This document shows positions 56,689 through 62,713 of a DNA stretch of 64,000 nucleotides, piece by piece. This DNA comes from Hypnocyclicus thermotrophus (GTDB lineage Bacteria > Fusobacteriota > Fusobacteriia > Fusobacteriales > Fusobacteriaceae): the NCBI RefSeq assembly GCF_004365575.1, contig NZ_SOBG01000006.1, positions 93,841 to 157,840 on the forward strand, given 5' to 3'. The notes under the pieces are model-generated. The model was given only the letters and a program-made list of their open reading frames with translations. It was not told the origin of the DNA and did not search any database. A program made the translations under genes and the position numbers. How positions within the stretch are numbered: the first letter of the stretch is position 1; each line of letters begins with the position of its first letter.

Positions 56689-57567
56689 CTATTTTAATAA
56701 TTGTAATACAGCTTGTGGTTGTGTATTTGCTTGTGCTAGCATTGCTGTTCCTGACTGAGAAATAATTTTATCTTTTGATAATTCTACCATTTCTTTTGCC
56801 ATATCTGTATCTCTTATTCTACTTTCTGCTGCTTGTAAGTTCTCACTTGCTACTGATAAGTTATTTATTGTATGTTCTAATCTGTTTTGCATTGCTCCAT
56901 ATTTTGCTCTTTCTGCTGATACTTGTTCAATAGCATCGTTTATTACTGTTATTGCTTTTTCTGCATTTTGTGATGTTTCTACATTTACTGCTGTATCTCT
57001 TGTTGTCACTGTTCTTGCATTTCCTTCTGCATCTGTTACTATTTTTTTATCTGCTACTCCTAATGAAGCTGCTCCCATATCTCTAAATGTAAGTTCTACT
57101 GTTTGCCCTTCATTTGCTCCTACTTGAAATCTTAATCCTTTATTTTCAAAATTTCCAGTAAATAATTTTTTTGTATTAAACTCTGTTGTTGTTGCTATTC
57201 TATCTATTTCTTGTCTAAGTCTATTCATTTCTTTTTGGATTTGACCTCTATCAGAATTAGTATTTGTATCATTTGCTGCTTGTACTGCAAGTTCTCTCAT
57301 TCTTTGTAATATTGAATGAGTTTCATTCAATGCTCCTTCTGCTGTTTGTATTAACGATATCGCATCTTGCGAGTTTTTAGTAGCCATATTAAGTCCTTTT
57401 ATTTGACCTCTCATTTTTTCTGATATCGCTAATCCTGCAGCGTCATCTCCAGCTCTATTTATTCTTAAACCTGAAGATAGTTTTTCCATTGTTTTTGACA
57501 CTCTGTTATTTACATCAGTCATATTTCTATAAGAGTTTAATGCTACTATGTTATGATTGATTATCAT
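56689..57567 (-). CDS. flagellin, copy 4
   Basis: A 292-aa flagellin. The C-terminal half is nearly the same as copy 3 at the DNA level, which points to gene conversion or recent duplication, while the centre differs (NFENKGLRFQVGANEGQTVE; ADKKIVTDAEGNARTVTTRD). The tail is QAVLQLLK. The start at 57567 follows AAGGAGGATGATTTAA. The tight hairpin in its leader has a 4-bp TAGC/GCTA stem. Confidence 0.95.
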   Translation of the reverse strand: MIINHNIVALNSYRNMTDVNNRVSKTMEKLSSGLRINRAGDDAAGLAISEKMRGQIKGLNMATKNSQDAISLIQTAEGALNETHSILQRMRELAVQAANDTNTNSDRGQIQKEMNRLRQEIDRIATTTEFNTKKLFTGNFENKGLRFQVGANEGQTVELTFRDMGAASLGVADKKIVTDAEGNARTVTTRDTAVNVETSQNAEKAITVINDAIEQVSAERAKYGAMQNRLEHTINNLSVASENLQAAESRIRDTDMAKEMVELSKDKIISQSGTAMLAQANTQPQAVLQLLK

Positions 57568-57591
57568 TTAAATCATCCTCCTTGATTAATT

Positions 57592-57605
57592 TAGCATCCA
57601 TGCTA
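57592..57605 (-). promoter_or_regulatory. GGA-loop hairpin in the copy 4 leader (CsrA-like site)
   Basis: TAGC-ATGGAT-GCTA: a 4-bp stem with the GGA in the 6-nt loop, about 14 nt before AAGGAGGATG. Confidence 0.65.
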
Positions 57606-57690
57606 TTTTCAACCACTAATAAAAAACTAAAATTATAGTTTTTCAAATGACATAATTTTAAATGTGCACATTTTAAAATTTGGTAATTTT

Positions 57691-57736
57691 AATTACCACA
57701 CTTATACTTAAAATCTTCAGTATAAACATTGTAACT
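57691..57736 (-). promoter_or_regulatory. recurrent flagellin-leader RNA motif, copy c
   Basis: AGTTAC pairs with GTAATT (with wobble) around AATG, a TTTATACT/AGTATAA hairpin and TGTG. It is further enclosed by AAATGACA/TGTCATTT (8 bp), which reaches into the flanks. Confidence 0.55.
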
Positions 57737-57770
57737 AAACCTGTCATTTTAAATAGGATGATTTATTATT

Positions 57771-57799
57771 GGAACTTCTTAAATTTTTTAAGAAGTTCC
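57771..57799 (-). repeat. hairpin after flagellin copy 5
   Basis: GGAACTTCTTAAA pairs with TTTAAGAAGTTCC (13 bp, 3-nt loop). No T-tract follows on the transcribed strand. Confidence 0.7.
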
Positions 57800-57816
57800 A
57801 AATATTATTTACTTAA

Positions 57817-58695
57817 TTATCTAAGTAATTGTAATACTGATTGTGGTTGTGTATTTGCTTGTGCTAGCATTGCTGTTCCTGATTGAGATATGATTTTATC
57901 TTTTGATAAATCAACCATTTCTTTTGCCATATCTGCATCTCTTATTCTACTTTCTGCTGTTTGTAGATTTTCTGCTGCTACATCTAAATTCTTTATACTA
58001 TGTTCTAATCTATTTTGCATTGCTCCATACTTCGCTCTTTCATCTGACACTCTTTCTATTGCGTCATTTATTATTGTTATTGCTCTTTCTGCACTTTTAG
58101 CATTAGTTATATCAACTGCAGTATCTTTACTACTTCTTCTTGATATAGTTCCATCCTCATTTTTTACTGCTTCCCATCCATTAATTTTTAAAGCTTTTGC
58201 TCCCATATTACTAAAAGTTAATTCTACTGTTTGCCCTTCATTTGCTCCTACTTGAAAAATAAGTCCTTTTCTAGCTAAATTTCCTGTAAATAGCTTTTTA
58301 GTATTAAATTCTGTCGTATTAGCTATTCTATCTACTTCTTGTCTTAGTCTATCCATTTCTTTTTGTAATTGCTTTCTATCACTATCAGTATTTGTATCAT
58401 TTACAGATTGTACAGCTAATTCTCTCATTCTTTGTAGTATTGAATGTGTTTCATTTAGTGCTCCTTCTGCTGTTTGTATTAATGATATTGCATCTTGTGA
58501 GTTTTTAGAAGACATTTTTAACCCGCTGATTTGCCCTCTCATTTTTTCTGATATTGCTAGTCCAGCGGCATCGTCTCCTGATCTATTAATTCTTAGACCT
58601 GAAGATAATTTTTCCATCTCTTTTGACATTCTGTTATTTGTTAATGTAGTTGATCTATATGCATTTTCTGCCACCATATTGTGATTAATTCTCAT
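57817..58695 (-). CDS. flagellin, copy 5
   Basis: A 292-aa flagellin with a distinct N terminus (MRINHNMVAENAYRSTTLTN) and RSGDD where most have RAGDD. The variable middle is NLARKGLIFQVGANEGQTVE, then GWEAVKNEDGTISRRSSKD. ATG 58695 is used: ATG 58704 overlaps the AAGGAGG region and a longer frame upstream has no ribosome site. The tail NTQPQSVLQLLR matches copy 3. Confidence 0.94.
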   Translation of the reverse strand: MRINHNMVAENAYRSTTLTNNRMSKEMEKLSSGLRINRSGDDAAGLAISEKMRGQISGLKMSSKNSQDAISLIQTAEGALNETHSILQRMRELAVQSVNDTNTDSDRKQLQKEMDRLRQEVDRIANTTEFNTKKLFTGNLARKGLIFQVGANEGQTVELTFSNMGAKALKINGWEAVKNEDGTISRRSSKDTAVDITNAKSAERAITIINDAIERVSDERAKYGAMQNRLEHSIKNLDVAAENLQTAESRIRDADMAKEMVDLSKDKIISQSGTAMLAQANTQPQSVLQLLR

Positions 58696-58718
58696 AATTT
58701 TCATCCTCCTTGATTTTT

Positions 58719-58734
58719 TTAGCATCCTTGCTAA
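58719..58734 (-). promoter_or_regulatory. GGA-loop hairpin in the copy 5 leader (CsrA-like site)
   Basis: TTAGC-AAGGAT-GCTAA: a 5-bp stem with AAGGAT in the loop. The Shine-Dalgarno AAGGAGGATG follows within 20 nt. Confidence 0.7.
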
Positions 58735-58780
58735 TTTTTGATGACACTCTTTCCCTAAATATTTAGTATGTTGATTATAT

Positions 58781-58852
58781 AACCACCACAGATATTTTTA
58801 AATATTTTAAATGTTTAAAAACATTTGCTGTAATTATATACAGCATGAGTTA
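58781..58852 (-). promoter_or_regulatory. recurrent flagellin-leader RNA motif, copy d
   Basis: TAACTC...GGTTA: AAC pairs with GTT around ATG, a CTGTA/TACAG hairpin and an A/T stem, then TGTGGTG. This is the weakest of the four copies. Confidence 0.45.
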
Positions 58853-58868
58853 TCATCTTTTTAAGGAG

Positions 58869-58903
58869 GATTTATAGAAAAGCCAAAAGGCTTTTCATAA
58901 ATC
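58869..58903 (-). repeat. hairpin after flagellin copy 6
   Basis: GATTTATGAAAAGCC pairs with GGCTTTTCTATAAATC, with one mismatch and loop TTTT. It is followed by CTCCTTAAAA, which lacks a clear T-tract. Confidence 0.6.
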
Positions 58904-58948
58904 TTTTATTTTTTTAAATATATTTTATTTATAATATTTTAATTTGTT

Positions 58949-59842
58949 TTATCCTTTTAATAATTGTAATACTCCTTGTGGTTGTGCATTTGCTTGTGCT
59001 AACATTGCATTACCTGATTGTGATATGATTTTATCTTTTGATAATGATACCATTTCTTTTGCCATATCTGCATCTCTTATTCTACTTTCTGCTGCTTGTA
59101 AATTTTCACTTGATACTCTTAAATTATTTATTGTATGTTCTAATCTGTTTTGTAATGCTCCAAATTTCGATCTCTCATCTGATACTGTTTCTATTGCATT
59201 ATTTAATATTGTTATCGCTTTTTCTGCTTTCTCTACTGTTGTTACATCTACTGCTGTATTTTCTGTCTGTACATATCTTTTTTCTTTTGTCCCATCTTCT
59301 TTTGTTATTTCTACTTCTCTTACTTCTGCTATTCCTAATGCTTTTGCTCCCATATCATTTATATTTAGTGTTACTACTTGATCTTGATTTGCTCCTATAT
59401 GGAAACTTAATTTATTATCTTTGAATGATCCATCTATTAATTTTTTTGTATTAAATTCTGTTGTTGTTGATATTCTATCTATTTCCTGTCTTAGTCTATC
59501 CATTTCTTTTTGAATTTGTTTTCTATCACTTTGTGTATTTGTATCATTTGCTGATTGTACAGCTAATTCTCTCATTCTTTGTAATATTGAATGTGTTTCA
59601 TTTAATGCTCCTTCTGCTGTTTGTAACATTGATATTGAATCTTGAGCATTTTTTGTTGCCATATTAAGTCCTTTTATTTGACCTCTCATTTTTTCTGATA
59701 TTGCTAGCCCTGCTGCATCATCTGATGCTCTGTTAATTCTTAATCCTGAAGATAATTTCTCCATTGTTTTTTCTACTCTTGTATTTACATCATTAAAATT
59801 TCTATAAGCATTCATTGCTGTTAAATTATGATTGATTATCAT
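58949..59842 (-). CDS. flagellin, copy 6
   Basis: A 297-aa flagellin with opening MIINHNLTAMNAYRNFNDVN and RASDD in place of RAGDD. The variable middle SFKDNKLSFHIGANQDQVVT, then VREVEITKEDGTKEKRY is unlike the copies further downstream on the transcript. It is almost identical to copy 7, with RIRDADMAK here. It has the shortest leader (105 bp to copy 7's stop). Confidence 0.95.
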   Translation of the reverse strand: MIINHNLTAMNAYRNFNDVNTRVEKTMEKLSSGLRINRASDDAAGLAISEKMRGQIKGLNMATKNAQDSISMLQTAEGALNETHSILQRMRELAVQSANDTNTQSDRKQIQKEMDRLRQEIDRISTTTEFNTKKLIDGSFKDNKLSFHIGANQDQVVTLNINDMGAKALGIAEVREVEITKEDGTKEKRYVQTENTAVDVTTVEKAEKAITILNNAIETVSDERSKFGALQNRLEHTINNLRVSSENLQAAESRIRDADMAKEMVSLSKDKIISQSGNAMLAQANAQPQGVLQLLKG

Positions 59843-59868
59843 TTTTCATTCCTCCTTGAATTTTAAAC

Positions 59869-59880
59869 GGCTTCCTTGCC
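59869..59880 (-). promoter_or_regulatory. GGA-loop hairpin in the copy 6 leader (CsrA-like site)
   Basis: GGC-AAGGAA-GCC: a 3-bp GC stem with the loop AAGGAA, then TTCAAGGAGGAATG. Confidence 0.7.
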
Positions 59881-59947
59881 TTTATTTACTTTATTTACTT
59901 TTTTTACTTTTTTTAAATATATTTCATTTATAATATTTTAATTTGTT

Positions 59948-60841
59948 TTATCCTTTTAATAATTGTAACACTCCTTGTGGTTGTGCATTTGCTTGTGCTA
60001 ACATTGCATTACCTGATTGTGATATGATTTTATCTTTTGATAAAGATACCATTTCTTTTGCCATATCTGTATCTCTTATTCTACTTTCTGCTGCTTGTAA
60101 ATTTTCACTTGATACTCTTAAATTATTTATTGTATGTTCTAATCTGTTTTGTAATGCTCCAAATTTCGATCTCTCATCTGATACTGTTTCTATTGCATTA
60201 TTTAATATTGTTATCGCTTTTTCTGCTTTCTCTACTGTTGTTACATCTACTGCTGTATTTTCTGTCTGTACATATCTTTTTTCTTTTGTCCCATCTTCTT
60301 TTGTTATTTCTACTTCTCTTACTTCTGCTATTCCTAATGCTTTTGCTCCCATATCATTTATATTTAGTGTTACTACTTGATCTTGATTTGCTCCTATATG
60401 GAAACTTAATTTATTATCTTTGAATGATCCATCTATTAATTTTTTTGTATTAAATTCTGTTGTTGTTGATATTCTATCTATTTCCTGTCTTAGTCTATCC
60501 ATTTCTTTTTGAATTTGTTTTCTATCACTTTGTGTATTTGTATCATTTGCTGATTGTACAGCTAATTCTCTCATTCTTTGTAATATTGAATGTGTTTCAT
60601 TTAATGCTCCTTCTGCTGTTTGTAACATTGATATTGAATCTTGAGCATTTTTTGTTGCCATATTAAGTCCTTTTATTTGACCTCTCATTTTTTCTGATAT
60701 TGCTAGCCCTGCTGCATCATCTGATGCTCTGTTAATTCTTAATCCTGAAGATAATTTCTCCATTGTTTTTTCTACTCTTGTATTTACATCATTAAAATTT
60801 CTATAAGCATTCATTGCTGTTAAATTATGATTGATTATCAT
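59948..60841 (-). CDS. flagellin, copy 7
   Basis: The nearly identical twin of copy 6, 297 aa, with RIRDTDMAK. The DNA distance to copy 6 is exactly 999 bp at both ends of the gene. Two copies of one flagellin at such close match suggest recent duplication, or conversion that keeps them alike. Confidence 0.95.
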   Translation of the reverse strand: MIINHNLTAMNAYRNFNDVNTRVEKTMEKLSSGLRINRASDDAAGLAISEKMRGQIKGLNMATKNAQDSISMLQTAEGALNETHSILQRMRELAVQSANDTNTQSDRKQIQKEMDRLRQEIDRISTTTEFNTKKLIDGSFKDNKLSFHIGANQDQVVTLNINDMGAKALGIAEVREVEITKEDGTKEKRYVQTENTAVDVTTVEKAEKAITILNNAIETVSDERSKFGALQNRLEHTINNLRVSSENLQAAESRIRDTDMAKEMVSLSKDKIISQSGNAMLAQANAQPQGVLQLLKG

Positions 60842-60867
60842 TTTTCATTCCTCCTTGAATTTTAAAC

Positions 60868-60879
60868 GGCTTCCTTGCC
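60868..60879 (-). promoter_or_regulatory. GGA-loop hairpin in the copy 7 leader (CsrA-like site)
   Basis: Same GGC-AAGGAA-GCC stem-loop as in copy 6, inside the duplicated unit. Confidence 0.7.
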
Positions 60880-61188
60880 TTTATTTACTTTTTTTACTTT
60901 TTTTATTTTTTTATATTTTTTTATTTTTTTTTATTAATATCATCACATATATTATACCTCTACATAATTTAAAATAATTATATAAGGAATATATATAATA
61001 AAATCTTTACAGCATTTAAATAAAACACTTTAAAATCCTATTTTATTTTATTGTCAATGTACTTTTATTATTTCTAATAAAAACATAATAATTTTATTAT
61101 ATTCACACCAAAAATAATAGTTACTTTTTTATTTTTTACTTTTTTATTTTTAATAAAAAATTATTTTTTTATTAAAGTGTATCTTTTT

Positions 61189-61226
61189 TATTATGATATT
61201 ACACCAAATGGTGTAATATCATAATA
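61189..61226. repeat. 38-nt perfect palindrome after flagellin copy 8
   Basis: TATTATGATATTACACCA pairs with TGGTGTAATATCATAATA (18 bp each, central AA). It lies 1-2 nt past the stop of copy 8. No T-tract follows on the minus strand. Confidence 0.75.
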
Positions 61227-61227
61227 T

Positions 61228-62157
61228 TTATCCTCGTAATAGTTGTAATACTCCTTGTGGTTGTGCATTTGCTTGAGCTAACATCGCAGTTCCTGATTGT
61301 GCTATTATTTTATTTTTCGAAAATTTAACCATTTCTTCTGCCATATCTGCATCTCTTATTCTACTTTCTGCTGCTTGTAAATTTTCTGCAGATACTTTTA
61401 AATTGTTTATTGTATGATCTAATCTATTTTGCATAGCACCGTATTTAGCTCTTTCATCTGATACTTTTTCTAAAGCATCATTTATTGTTTTTATGGCTAC
61501 TTCTGCTTCTCCTACTGACATTACTGATATTGCTGTATCTTCAGAATCTACTAGTTGAGTTTCTTTCACTTCTTGCCCATTTGCATCTAATATAGGATTC
61601 CCTGCTTCATCTTTTTTTATTATTTCTTTCTCTATTTTTCCTGCTATTCCTAATGCACTTGCACTCATATCATTTAAAGTAAGTGTAACAGTTTGATCTT
61701 TATTTGCTCCTATATGAAATATAAGTCCATTATCTGCATAATCACCATTTAGCAATATTTTAGTATTGAATTCTGTTGATTTTGTTATTCTATCTATTTC
61801 TTTTCTTAATTGATTTAATTCTTGTTGAATTTGTTTTCTATCACTTTGTGTATTTGTATCATTTGCTGCTTGTACAGCTAATTCTCTCATTCTTTGTAGT
61901 ATAGCATGTGTTTCATTTAGTGCTCCTTCTGCCGTTTGAATTAAAGAAATCGCATCTTCAGAGTTTTTAGTAGCCATTTTTAGCCCATTAATTTGACCTC
62001 TCATTTTTTCTGATATTGCTAGTCCTGCTGCATCATCTGCTGCCCTATTAATTCTGTATCCTGAAGATAATCTTTCTAATGATTTTTCCACTCTTTGGTT
62101 TGTCATTGTTAGATTTCTATAAGCATTCATAGCTGTAATATTGTGATTAATTCTCAT
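61228..62157 (-). CDS. flagellin, copy 8 (first of the array)
   Basis: A 309-aa flagellin, the longest in the array, because its variable middle has an extra loop (KKDEAGNPILDANGQEVKET). RAADD and QQELNQLRKE set it apart. ATG 62157 is used: the ATG at 62166 overlaps the AAGGAGG. It is the first flagellin after the sigma-28 promoters, behind a terminator (62204-62236) and the GAC-AAGGAT-GTC hairpin. The tail is NAQPQGVLQLLRG. Confidence 0.95.
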   Translation of the reverse strand: MRINHNITAMNAYRNLTMTNQRVEKSLERLSSGYRINRAADDAAGLAISEKMRGQINGLKMATKNSEDAISLIQTAEGALNETHAILQRMRELAVQAANDTNTQSDRKQIQQELNQLRKEIDRITKSTEFNTKILLNGDYADNGLIFHIGANKDQTVTLTLNDMSASALGIAGKIEKEIIKKDEAGNPILDANGQEVKETQLVDSEDTAISVMSVGEAEVAIKTINDALEKVSDERAKYGAMQNRLDHTINNLKVSAENLQAAESRIRDADMAEEMVKFSKNKIIAQSGTAMLAQANAQPQGVLQLLRG

Positions 62158-62183
62158 ACTTCTCATCCTCCTTGAATTTTTTC

Positions 62184-62195
62184 GACATCCTTGTC
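62184..62195 (-). promoter_or_regulatory. GGA-loop hairpin in the copy 8 leader (CsrA-like site)
   Basis: GAC-AAGGAT-GTC. The string ACAAGGATGT equals the CsrA SELEX consensus ACARGGAUGU in full, with GGA in the loop of a short stem. The Shine-Dalgarno AAGGAGGATG is 11 nt further on. Confidence 0.8.
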
Positions 62196-62203
62196 TTTTA
62201 CAA

Positions 62204-62236
62204 TAAAAAAATCCGATTTATTTTCATAAACCGGAT
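62204..62236 (-). terminator. terminator between promoter region and flagellin copy 8
   Basis: ATCCGGTTTAT (62236-62226) pairs with ATAAATCGGAT (62221-62211), one G-U, followed by TTTTTTA. It lies inside the leader of copy 8, so transcripts from the sigma-28 promoters must read through it to reach the flagellins. Confidence 0.85.
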
Positions 62237-62348
62237 AATTTAAGTAGCTATGAGTATTTAGATTAAAATTTATAAAAGCACACTAAAATTTAAGTAAACT
62301 AAATAAGTAATTTAAACTTAGATTAATACACTTTTACAAACCTTAATC

Positions 62349-62364
62349 ATCTACTCCATTAGAC
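62349..62364 (-). promoter_or_regulatory. GGA-loop hairpin, module 2b
   Basis: GTCTA-ATGGAG-TAGAT: 4-bp core stem plus a G-U pair, GGA in the loop. Confidence 0.6.
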
Positions 62365-62367
62365 TTA

Positions 62368-62387
62368 CTTAAACCTCCGTGTTTAAG
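62368..62387 (-). promoter_or_regulatory. GGA-loop hairpin, module 2a
   Basis: CTTAAAC-ACGGAG-GTTTAAG: a 7-bp stem with ACGGAG in the loop. The same loop occurs in module 1a with another stem. Confidence 0.7.
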
Positions 62388-62426
62388 AATTTTTTATAGA
62401 GCTTATTTGCTCTTTTCATATTATAT

Positions 62427-62454
62427 TTATCGTCTCATTTTTTATAAAACTTTA
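62427..62454 (-). promoter_or_regulatory. sigma-28-type promoter P3
   Basis: TAAAGTTT (62454-62447), 12-bp spacer, GACGATAA (62434-62427). The -35 matches the FliA/SigD consensus in full; the spacing is 1 nt longer than in P1 and P2. Confidence 0.65.
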
Positions 62455-62538
62455 ATGTTTTTTTGATTTTTTTGTAACACAAATTTACATTAGCGCTACA
62501 CAAAGCTTACTAATGCTACTAAAGAATTTGTCTTTTTC

Positions 62539-62554
62539 GACTACTCCTTTAGTC
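62539..62554 (-). promoter_or_regulatory. GGA-loop hairpin, module 1b
   Basis: GACTA-AAGGAG-TAGTC: a 5-bp stem with AAGGAG in the loop. Confidence 0.7.
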
Positions 62555-62562
62555 CATTAAAA

Positions 62563-62578
62563 TAAGCCTCCGTGCTTA
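62563..62578 (-). promoter_or_regulatory. GGA-loop hairpin, module 1a
   Basis: TAAGC-ACGGAG-GCTTA: a 5-bp stem with ACGGAG in the loop, just downstream of the predicted P2 start. Confidence 0.7.
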
Positions 62579-62601
62579 ACTTTATTTTCTTTACATATTA
62601 A

Positions 62602-62628
62602 TTATCGTTCTTTTAGTTTTTTTCTTTA
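62602..62628 (-). promoter_or_regulatory. sigma-28-type promoter P2
   Basis: TAAAGAAA (62628-62621), 11-bp spacer, AACGATAA (62609-62602): FliA-type TAAA...CGATAA with the standard 11-bp spacing. Confidence 0.78.
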
Positions 62629-62670
62629 GTTTTTTTTTTAATTTTTTTATTATCTATTTCTACATAATAT

Positions 62671-62697
62671 TTATCGTTCTTTTTTTTAATCACTTTA
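62671..62697 (-). promoter_or_regulatory. sigma-28-type promoter P1
   Basis: TAAAGTGA (62697-62690), 11-bp spacer, AACGATAA (62678-62671). It lies 17 nt after the HD-GYP stop and points at the flagellin array. Confidence 0.8.
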
Positions 62698-62713
62698 TAT
62701 TTTTATTAAAATT

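Larger units (their letters stand above)
58910..60900. repeat. tandem duplication of flagellin copies 6 and 7 (999-bp unit)
   Basis: The two units carry a whole flagellin gene, its GGA hairpin and AT-rich leader. Their coding regions differ at only a few bases, one of which changes a residue (RIRDADMAK versus RIRDTDMAK). Match extends from about 58910 on the left and stops near 60900. The T/A-rich leader differs by an extra TTTACTT-type repeat in copy 6. Confidence 0.92.
60842..61227 (-). other. long AT-rich gap before flagellin copy 7 (no gene)
   Basis: These 386 bases have no gene. On the transcribed strand they hold the 38-nt palindrome that follows copy 8 (61189-61226), long T/A runs, an isolated GGTATAAT (about 60957) without a good -35, a TAAAGTGT-N11-GCTGTAAA stretch that is only partly like sigma-28, and the GGC-AAGGAA-GCC hairpin near the copy 7 start. 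Confidence 0.5.

Noticed and set aside
59038..59424. Leu-rich long open frames on the plus strand within the flagellin genes
   Set aside because: They are shadows of the minus-strand flagellins: no Shine-Dalgarno, low-complexity Leu/Phe, and the same frame recurs in each paralogue.
60957..61030. Extra sigma-28 promoter before flagellin copy 7
   Set aside because: TAAAGTGT-N11-GCTGTAAA has a good -35 but only 5 of 8 matches in the -10, well below P1 and P2.
53256..62166. CRISPR-like repetition in the flagellin region
   Set aside because: The repeats are whole genes and leaders of about 1 kb, with no short repeat-spacer pattern and no cas genes.
62237..62713. c-di-GMP riboswitch in the flagellin leader
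   Set aside because: The class I GEMM core and the class II core were searched for by eye because of the HD-GYP neighbour, and neither was seen.
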